Shown here: piece after piece, positions 7,826 through 14,018 of the stretch
Numbering within the stretch: position 1 is the stretch's first letter
Layout: every line of letters begins with the position of its first letter
DNA from: a virus
IMG/VR virus record: IMGVR_UViG_3300048018_000240
Location: 1-20,397 of that record
Length of the DNA: 20,397 nt
Direction: 5' to 3' (one strand)
Translations under genes and position numbers: made by a program
Notes under the pieces: generated by a model
What the model was told of the DNA's origin: nothing
What the model saw: the letters and a program-made list of their open reading frames with translations, nothing else
Database searches by the model: none

Positions 7826-9637
7826 ATGCCTGCACAGTGGCCTAAATTTATTAAAAACGTATCTGACAAAATGTCAGGTCAAGGGTATGATTCAGTTGAA
7901 GAGTGGGCTCTATTTTTATCTAATGAATATTTTAACGCTGTTAAAACTTCACAATCTCCCTATGGACAAACACATGTATCTGGTCAAAAACCTATTTTAG
8001 ACACAGGGTTTGTAGCAGCCTTCAATAAAATATTTAACGAAGAAACTGTATCTTTTGAAGATAAATTTGAATTACCTAAATTTGCAGATTTTAACGAACC
8101 TACGGTAGTGCCTGATTATACTAATAATACAACTTGTGAAATAGAAGATTGTATTAATCAAAATAGAGATTTAGAAATAACATTTATTGATTATAGAGAA
8201 AATAGCAAACCTGAAAAAACACATACGTATGATAAATTTCAATTTTTCTCTTTGTTTGAATCTTTATGCCCTGATCCTTTTGTTGATGAAAAAGATTTTA
8301 CTGGCGGAATTAATATTGAAGAATTAATAAGTGATCAATTAGAAAAAGATCAAGAGTTAATCGATGCAGGATCTCCTGATTTATTCGCGGTTTTAACTAT
8401 ATATGGTTTTAACGAATCTGGTAAATATAAATTTTTATATTCTATAAACGAAGAAGATCAACCTATAGAACGAGCAAATGACGGCGTATTTACGACTCGT
8501 ATATCTTCTACGCCTGGAGATTATAAATATATTTTTAAAGAAGTATACGATGAAGATCTTAATTTAATTAAAGTAATTAATAAAGAAGTGACAATTACTA
8601 TTTCAGAAAAAGGAGAACCTGTTATTGTAAACACACTAGAAGACGAGTCGGACCAGCAAGATACAACTCCAAAGATATTAGATATATTAAACACGGATTC
8701 TCTAGACCTTAGTAATAAGGATGTTAAGGATTATTTATTAAACTCTTTAACTGAGCGTGTTTTATTACAAAATGACGAAACTGAAAACTTTTATAAATGG
8801 GTTAAGCGCTTTAACAGCTTCAGTGGCGTTCATTATCCAGGGTGGGTACGAACTATATTAAAAGATTTAGAAGATAAAATAAAAGATTTAGCAGATGTTG
8901 TTAAAGATAAAGTTATAGCAGAAGCTCGCGCAAATGGAGATCTAAGAGTAGCAAGCCAATTCAGCAATATAATATACAATAGGTTTGATATACAAGAAAT
9001 TATTGAAAACTCTAAAATAAATCAATACACATGGCAGGTTAGTGAGAAATTAGATATTGATTTACCTAAATGGCTTGATCCTACCGCAATCATCGCATTT
9101 ACTTATGATAAAGTATACGATATGCCTTTTGCTGGAGGACAAACCACGGTTGTTGAAGGACTAAGAAAATCAGCTAAATTAGATAAATATGATGAAGAAC
9201 AAGATAAATGGTTTGATAGAGTAACTGCTTGTGTAAGTAATAAAGATATAGATTTAGCAGAAGATCCTGCTGAAGAAGACGGATATGATGATTTAGCTAA
9301 ATCTATTATAGACTATTGGAAAAGCACAACAATTCAGCCTTTGAAAGCAAGCCCACCTGTGCCGCCATGTAATACGCCGGCACCTCTAGGAGGAAAATAT
9401 GTTCCTATTTATTATGGTAACCAAGCTGGATTAGCAAATAAATTAAGGAGAGCGTTTAACACTGGTAAAAAGTTTAAACTAAAAGGGATGCACAGACCTC
9501 CTTCAGTAGCAGTTGCAACTGCAGTCGCTGCTGCGTGTAGTATGCACTTATTAGAATTAAAATTCATATATTTAGGAGGAATTATAACACCAACTTCTCC
9601 TATACCTATGATCGGGTTTGTTCCCGTAGTGTTCTAG
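7826..9637 (+). CDS. Large virion-associated protein, 603 residues, function unknown
   Basis: The gene starts two bases after the spike gene. The N-terminus (PAQWPKFIKNVSDKM, VEEWALFLSNEYFNAV, then a Gly-rich loop) is of a type I associate with phage tail proteins encoded beside the spike. Residues about 184-262 look like an inserted Ig/PKD-like beta sandwich (LFAVLTIYGFNESGKYKFLY, TRISSTPGDYKYIFKEVYD, VTITISEKGE). The middle is helical and acidic. The last 90 residues change character: SIIDYWKSTTIQP, a Pro/Cys turn (PPVPPCNTPAPLGGKYVPIY), then an Ala-rich and hydrophobic end (VAVATAVAAACSMHL and PTSPIPMIGFVPVVF) that could insert in a membrane or pack in a trimer. No catalytic residues are evident. 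A baseplate or ejected role is inference. Confidence 0.5.
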   Translation: MPAQWPKFIKNVSDKMSGQGYDSVEEWALFLSNEYFNAVKTSQSPYGQTHVSGQKPILDTGFVAAFNKIFNEETVSFEDKFELPKFADFNEPTVVPDYTNNTTCEIEDCINQNRDLEITFIDYRENSKPEKTHTYDKFQFFSLFESLCPDPFVDEKDFTGGINIEELISDQLEKDQELIDAGSPDLFAVLTIYGFNESGKYKFLYSINEEDQPIERANDGVFTTRISSTPGDYKYIFKEVYDEDLNLIKVINKEVTITISEKGEPVIVNTLEDESDQQDTTPKILDILNTDSLDLSNKDVKDYLLNSLTERVLLQNDETENFYKWVKRFNSFSGVHYPGWVRTILKDLEDKIKDLADVVKDKVIAEARANGDLRVASQFSNIIYNRFDIQEIIENSKINQYTWQVSEKLDIDLPKWLDPTAIIAFTYDKVYDMPFAGGQTTVVEGLRKSAKLDKYDEEQDKWFDRVTACVSNKDIDLAEDPAEEDGYDDLAKSIIDYWKSTTIQPLKASPPVPPCNTPAPLGGKYVPIYYGNQAGLANKLRRAFNTGKKFKLKGMHRPPSVAVATAVAAACSMHLLELKFIYLGGIITPTSPIPMIGFVPVVF

Positions 9638-9688
9638 AAAAAACAAATATATAAAAAGAATTATTATTAACCACTTAAATTAAAAAAA

Positions 9689-10957
9689 ATGTCACAAGAC
9701 GTTAAACAAAAAAGAAAAAGACTTTCAGGAACAATGCAACCAGAAGTTGCTACTGAAAAAAAAGAAGATCGCGTTTTAGCTAATGCTAACGTACCGCCAG
9801 AAGAGTTTAATTGGGCTGAGCATGAAGCTGGATGTCCATCACAAACTAGAAAGGCAAACACGAATTTAAAAAACATTCCACATGGCTGGAAAGTTTTATG
9901 TAAGGATCCTTACGCACAAGATTTCTTAAACATTTTAATGGGCCACGAGGCAGAAACACCTAATCAACAAATGAGTATTGAGGCTGGTGAGATCTACACT
10001 GGTACTATTTATAGTGTAAATACTGAATGGGTATCTGTTGATATTGGGTATAGAGAAATGGTGTACGTAAATTACTTAAAAGAAGAAGCAAGTATTAGAG
10101 AATCTTTTATCGTAGGAAATGAAGTTAAGATTCAGGTTTTACAAATGGGAGGAGCTAGAGGATTTGTTTTAGGATCTATTTCAGCCGGAGTTAAGACTGC
10201 TGTTGCTGCTGAGATAATGGAATCTATTAAAGACGGAAACACTGCATATATTGGTAAAGTAGCTAATATGATACCAGGCGGAGGTTATATTGTAAATGTG
10301 CAAGGTATAGATTGTTTTATGCCAGGTTCTTTGGCTGGAATTAATAAACTTCCAGATTTTGAATCTATAGTAGGAACTGAGATGTATGTAGTACCTGTTA
10401 GTTTTTCAGAAAAGAGAGGAACTATTGTAGTATCTCATAGAGAATATTTAAAAGCCATGATTCCTTCTAAGATTTCAGACCTTAAAGAAAATCTTACACA
10501 AGATTTATCAGGTAATGTTACAGGATCTGCGAAATATGGAGTATTTGTTGAATTTAACGAGTGTTTAACTGGTATGATTCATGTTAATGATTTAACACCT
10601 GAATTATTAAAGGCCCACAAAGCTAGAGAGATACAACCTGGTGATGCAATCAATTTCAAAATAAAAGAAATTGTAAGTGAAACTAAAATCATTCTAACTC
10701 AATTAGATGCTAAACCTGTTGTTGATTTATGGGAAGGTATTGAAGATCGAATTAAAGCGCCTACCCAAGTTATTGGTAAAGTTAAAGCTGTTAAAGATTA
10801 TGGAATCTTTGTAGACATTGAAAAAGGAGTTGCAGGTTTATTACATATTTCAGAACTTGAAGGTATTGATGTAGAAGATATCAAACCAGGTAACGATATT
10901 AATGTTAAGGTTACAAGAATAGATGCTTCGACAAGAAAAATCTTTTTAAAACTATAA
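9689..10957 (+). CDS. Ribosomal protein S1-like protein with four S1 domains
   Basis: A 422-residue protein made of a 96-residue N-terminal extension and four S1 (OB) domains at roughly 97-163, 182-253, 272-341 and 357-422. Domain 2 has the signature of the second, ribosome-docking domain of bacterial S1: GGGYIVNVQGIDCFMPGSL (PGS at 212-214) and KRGTIVVSHREYL (242-253). Domains 3 and 4 are RNA-binding type (GSAKYGVFVEF ... GMIHVNDL; AVKDYGIFVDIEKGVAGLLH ... ISEL). Bacterial S1 usually has four to six domains and binds the 30S subunit to feed mRNA into it. This copy seems to keep the docking part and two RNA-binding domains. It lies among virion genes with an A-rich leader and is closed by a strong terminator, so it is probably a late gene. 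Cellular contamination is unlikely given the contiguous phage genes. Confidence 0.9.
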   Translation: MSQDVKQKRKRLSGTMQPEVATEKKEDRVLANANVPPEEFNWAEHEAGCPSQTRKANTNLKNIPHGWKVLCKDPYAQDFLNILMGHEAETPNQQMSIEAGEIYTGTIYSVNTEWVSVDIGYREMVYVNYLKEEASIRESFIVGNEVKIQVLQMGGARGFVLGSISAGVKTAVAAEIMESIKDGNTAYIGKVANMIPGGGYIVNVQGIDCFMPGSLAGINKLPDFESIVGTEMYVVPVSFSEKRGTIVVSHREYLKAMIPSKISDLKENLTQDLSGNVTGSAKYGVFVEFNECLTGMIHVNDLTPELLKAHKAREIQPGDAINFKIKEIVSETKIILTQLDAKPVVDLWEGIEDRIKAPTQVIGKVKAVKDYGIFVDIEKGVAGLLHISELEGIDVEDIKPGNDINVKVTRIDASTRKIFLKL

Positions 10958-10982
10958 AAAATTAATATTTTTTAAAAAAAAG

Positions 10983-11013
10983 CGGCATAAAATTTTTTTA
11001 TGTCGTTTTTTTT
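10983..11013 (+). terminator. Intrinsic terminator after the S1-like gene
   Basis: CGGCATAAAA (10983-10992) pairs with TTTTATGTCG (10996-11005), a 10-base-pair stem with one G-U pair and a 3-base loop, followed by eight T (11006-11013). A run of A precedes the stem, so it could also work on the other strand, although no gene lies there. It separates the hub/S1 transcript from the genes that follow. Confidence 0.85.
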
Positions 11014-11049
11014 GCTTATATTAGTATAGTAATTAAAAAACAAATAAAG
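11014..11049 (+). promoter_or_regulatory. Likely promoter region of the LPD29-like gene
   Basis: Because the terminator ends at 11013, the next gene needs its own start of transcription in the 36 bases before its ATG. The stretch contains TTATATTAGTATAGTAA and an A-rich leader. It matches neither sigma-70 boxes nor the Bacteroidota TAnnTTTG element well, so the call rests on context; read-through is an alternative. Confidence 0.35.
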
Positions 11050-11421
11050 ATGCCTTACATCACAAAAGAACAAGTAAAATCAAAAAGAAAAGCACTTAAA
11101 GAAGCTCTTCCACAGTACAAATTATCTATTACAACTGAACATTATTCAGGTATTAAAGTTGCAATTATGTCAGGTCCTACTGATTTTGGAACTGAATATA
11201 CCCAGCTAAACCAATATCATGACTATCGTGCTGAAACTTGGAATAGAAATACTGAAGAGTATGAAAGTAATCCATCAATTGCAGATGTTATGGATGTTAT
11301 TATGCCAATTTTAAACGAAGGAAAGGGAGCATCAACTGAAGATGGTGATTATGGAATGATACCTGATTACTACACTTGGGTCCATATTGGTAAATGGGAT
11401 AAACCTTACGTTATTAGTTAA
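11050..11421 (+). CDS. Small LPD29-like protein
   Basis: A 123-residue protein. Its N-terminal half (KSKRKALKEALPQYKLSITT, then HYSGIKVAIMSGPTDFG) has the order seen in LPD29, a 'large polyvalent protein'-associated domain: Arg/Lys-Ala-Leu-Lys helix, a strand, Tyr-Ser-Gly turn, strand, then GPT. Such domains are found in proteins of phages and conjugative elements and are often grouped with anti-defence or DNA-modifying activities, but no reaction is established. The C-terminal part has NQYHDYRAETW and a GKWDKPY end, with many Tyr/Trp. It stands alone behind a terminator, followed by a hairpin-filled gap and the amidoligase-like gene. Family recall is from pattern only. Confidence 0.55.
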   Translation: MPYITKEQVKSKRKALKEALPQYKLSITTEHYSGIKVAIMSGPTDFGTEYTQLNQYHDYRAETWNRNTEEYESNPSIADVMDVIMPILNEGKGASTEDGDYGMIPDYYTWVHIGKWDKPYVIS

Positions 11422-11427
11422 ATCCGG

Positions 11428-11447
11428 GTATTATGATAATATAATAC
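11428..11447 (+). promoter_or_regulatory. Hairpin 1 between LPD29-like and amidoligase-like genes
   Basis: GTATTAT (11428-11434) and ATAATAC (11441-11447) form a perfect 7-base-pair inverted repeat with a 6-base loop, starting 7 bases after the upstream stop codon. No T-run follows. It directly abuts the second, longer inverted repeat and shares its last base with it. Confidence 0.45.
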
Positions 11448-11483
11448 GAATATATAAACTAACTTAAGTTTAGAATATATTCG
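11447..11483 (+). promoter_or_regulatory. Hairpin 2 at the start of the amidoligase-like gene
   Basis: CGAATATAT (11447-11455) pairs perfectly with ATATATTCG (11475-11483), and inside it AAACT (11456-11460) pairs with AGTTT (11467-11471), leaving a 6-base loop and a 3-base bulge (AGA). The structure ends three bases before the ATG at 11487, so as RNA it could hide the ribosome landing site; as DNA it could be an operator. It is not followed by T residues, which argues against a terminator. Confidence 0.5.
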
Positions 11484-11486
11484 CGG

Positions 11487-12782
11487 ATGAAAACATTTAA
11501 TGATTCAGAAATACTGAAAAACGCCTTAGTTGGTGTAGAATTTGAATTTTATTCAAATATTTCAATAGAGGAAACTGCTAAAGAACTTGCTGGGATTTTA
11601 AATAAAAAAATCAGAGTAGAGGAACAAGCACATAGTGACTTTGTTGTAACTTCTGATGAGTTTAAAATAGAACCAGACATGAGTGGTGGCGCCAAGTTAA
11701 TGGAATTAGTAACCGGTGCAGTACCTTATTATTCTGCGAGGTTAATGATTATTAATGTGTGTTCGTGGATAGAAAAGAATGGATATACTAATGATAGATC
11801 TTCAATACATTTGAATATTTCTTTTGATAAAAATAAGATTGAAGATAAAAATAGAATATCTAAAATGAACGTTCTTAAGTTTATTTTAGATTTTAAAGAA
11901 AATCAAGTTTTTAAATTCTTTCCAGAAAGAAAAGATTCAGCATACGCAAAATCTATTAAATTTATTTTACCTAACAAAGATACTTATTTCTTTGACGGTA
12001 AAACAATTAATCAACAAAATTTTATTTACCCCGATTCTAAATACTATGGAATTAACTTTGAAAAAAGACATAGTAATTATTTAGAATTTAGATATATTGG
12101 TGGAGCCGATTGGGAAAAAAAGACATCAACTATATTACACATGTTAGATAGTTTTTTAGTTCAATTATGGAATTCAACAGAGTCTAAAAGATTTACAGAT
12201 CTAAATGCACTAGAACTTAAAAAAATATTAGCAGATAATAAGAGAATTATAGATTCTAGAAGAAATTGGAGAGAAATTGAAAAAAATTGGAAACATATTC
12301 AATTCAGTGTTGATTTAAATAAAGAAGATAAAATAGTAGATATTTACTGGGCAAATATAAAAGAACAAGTTATGCGATTATTTACGCATGGTGCGATTTC
12401 AAAAGGCCATATAAATTATGATACTGATACCGGTAGGGTTCAAGTAAAAGATGGAAAGCTATCGTATTGCGTTGAATTAGATAATTATGATTTTATAAAT
12501 TGCCATATTAGAGGAGAAGTTTCTCACTCTGATTTATTTCAATGTCAATTAGAAGGATCTGATGTTGATGAGTGTAATTTTTATGATAATTGTCAGATAA
12601 ACTCTTCCAAAGTTAAAAATTCATATATACATAAAAGCTGTCATGCAAATGATGCGTATATATATGGAACAAATGGAATATTTAAAGGAAGTATGAAAGG
12701 CGGAATATTTAGAGAAGGTAAATACGATAAAAAAACAGCTAAATTCGATAACACTGAAAAGGTGTTGTATCAAGAAGTATAA
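11487..12782 (+). CDS. Amidoligase-like protein with C-terminal pentapeptide-repeat-like region
   Basis: A 431-residue protein with two parts. Residues 14-115 follow the amidoligase (glutamine-synthetase-like COOH-NH2 ligase) order: LVGVEFEF (E18 and E20), then EPDMSGGAKLMELVTG (D64, E73), a helix, and SSIHLNISFD (H108, N110), matching 'GxExE ... D-x-S ... G-x-E-L-V ... G-x-H-x-H' with the second His replaced by Asn. Residues about 120-320 contain FDFKENQVFKF-like helices and NYLEFRYIGGADWEKK, which could complete the active site (E and R on one strand). Residues about 335-408 run in five-residue steps (SDLFQ, CQLEG, SDVDE, CNFYD, ...), like a pentapeptide-repeat beta-helix. Family members join amine and carboxyl groups using ATP, e.g. 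on peptides or proteins; the substrate here is unknown. The gene sits among virion genes behind a hairpin leader. Confidence 0.6.
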   Translation: MKTFNDSEILKNALVGVEFEFYSNISIEETAKELAGILNKKIRVEEQAHSDFVVTSDEFKIEPDMSGGAKLMELVTGAVPYYSARLMIINVCSWIEKNGYTNDRSSIHLNISFDKNKIEDKNRISKMNVLKFILDFKENQVFKFFPERKDSAYAKSIKFILPNKDTYFFDGKTINQQNFIYPDSKYYGINFEKRHSNYLEFRYIGGADWEKKTSTILHMLDSFLVQLWNSTESKRFTDLNALELKKILADNKRIIDSRRNWREIEKNWKHIQFSVDLNKEDKIVDIYWANIKEQVMRLFTHGAISKGHINYDTDTGRVQVKDGKLSYCVELDNYDFINCHIRGEVSHSDLFQCQLEGSDVDECNFYDNCQINSSKVKNSYIHKSCHANDAYIYGTNGIFKGSMKGGIFREGKYDKKTAKFDNTEKVLYQEV

Positions 12783-12800
12783 AATAAAGTACATATAAAA

Positions 12801-13631
12801 ATGAGTAATATATTTGTAGGAGACGATTCATGGTTAGCAGACCCTCAATTAGGGAGTGACTGTTTTAATGAATTTGTTAATGAACTAGCAGAAGAAGTTA
12901 CAGGGTCTTGTATGATCCCTATGAATCTTCCAAAGAAAGAAGTTCAGAACATTGTAAAAAGAGCTAAAAAATGGTTTTATAAAAATTATGAGTATTCTGT
13001 AAAAGAATCTTTTGTAGTTTTACCAGTTGCTCTTTTTGATTCAGAATATTTTAAACAAAATAGAGCTATCACACTACCTGGAATGGATGACACTAGCAAA
13101 GGAAACGAAGTTTATTCAGTTTACGGTGTATTTGAAACAGGATCAAGATCGGGAATGACAAACGATATTAATTTCACGACCGGTGATTTTGCAATGGAAA
13201 GAATGATGGCTCAAGGATTATATGGTGGAGCTGGAACTGCAGCAGCAGCTGAAAATTTGCAAGCCTATGTTATTAATGAAAGTTTTTACGACTTAGCAAG
13301 ACAAGTTTTAGAGAATCCAATTAGTTTTCAATATAACCAATTAACACATCAGTTAAAATTTATGGGAGATACTCCTAAAAAAGATGTTATATTAGAAGTA
13401 TATGAAACTATTCCAGAGTGTAATCTTTTTAGTGATGAAGCATTCTTTAGATATTGCGCAGCAAAAATAAAGGTTTCGCTAGGACAAAAGCTTTCTATAT
13501 TCGGATTTACATTACCTGGAAATATTCAAGTAAATGCTGATGTTATTCAAGGTTTAGGAGAAACTGAATTAGAAAATGTAATTGAAGAAATAAAAACAGA
13601 TGAAGGTGCTGATTGGATGATGCATTCTTAG
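12801..13631 (+). CDS. Neck protein, T4 gp13-like
   Basis: A 276-residue protein with the layout I associate with the gp13 group of neck proteins: an N-terminal helix of connector type (VQNIVKRAKKWFYKNYEYSV), a strand with VLPVALFDSEYF and a LPGMDD turn, YSVYGVFETG, a middle helical insert, then SFQYNQLTHQLKFMGDTPKK, a YETIPECNLFSDEAFFRYCA helix and AAKIKVSLGQKLSIFGFTLPG near the end, closing with a QGLGETELENVIEEI helix. gp13 seals the head portal and joins the tail in T4. The gene lies 19 bases after the amidoligase-like gene and is followed closely by gp25. The identification is by pattern; a wedge-associated protein is the alternative. Confidence 0.55.
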   Translation: MSNIFVGDDSWLADPQLGSDCFNEFVNELAEEVTGSCMIPMNLPKKEVQNIVKRAKKWFYKNYEYSVKESFVVLPVALFDSEYFKQNRAITLPGMDDTSKGNEVYSVYGVFETGSRSGMTNDINFTTGDFAMERMMAQGLYGGAGTAAAAENLQAYVINESFYDLARQVLENPISFQYNQLTHQLKFMGDTPKKDVILEVYETIPECNLFSDEAFFRYCAAKIKVSLGQKLSIFGFTLPGNIQVNADVIQGLGETELENVIEEIKTDEGADWMMHS

Positions 13632-13647
13632 TGGTATATATAGATAT

Positions 13648-14001
13648 ATGGAGTTTTACGTAAAAGAAATAGGAGAACCAAATTTTAGCCCAGATAAGCT
13701 GCAGCAAGACGCTGAGCTTTCTATGTTAATGACTCAAATAGAAACAATACTTTTCACGAGAAAAGGAGATGTTCTAGGTGATTTAGAGTTTGGTGCAAGT
13801 TTAGAAGATTACGTATATGAATTAAGATATAATGATTTCCAGCTAAAGAAAGTAATTAATGAGCAAATAGCTCAATACGCACCTTTAGCTCAAAAATATA
13901 GTGTAGATATTCAAGTTGATTACGCAAAAGAAGTAGACAGACACGCAGTGTTTTTAGATATTACTATTGATTCGCGACTTCAATTAGGAGTATACATATA
14001 A
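13648..14001 (+). CDS. Baseplate wedge protein gp25 (GPW/gp25 family)
   Basis: A 117-residue protein of the typical length for the gp25/gpW lysozyme-like wedge family. The core reads MLMTQIETILFTRKGDVLGD and LEFGASLEDYVYEL (residues about 26-58), i.e. the helix, the T-x-K-G-D/E turn and the F-G-x-x-L-x-D helix of the family, followed by VINEQIAQYAPLAQKYSVDI. gp25 joins the wedge to the first sheath ring and is one of the most conserved contractile-tail parts. It is 16 bases after the neck-like gene and 17 bases before the gp6-like gene, the usual gp25-gp6 order. Confidence 0.9.
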   Translation: MEFYVKEIGEPNFSPDKLQQDAELSMLMTQIETILFTRKGDVLGDLEFGASLEDYVYELRYNDFQLKKVINEQIAQYAPLAQKYSVDIQVDYAKEVDRHAVFLDITIDSRLQLGVYI

Positions 14002-14018
14002 AATTATAAAAAAAACAA

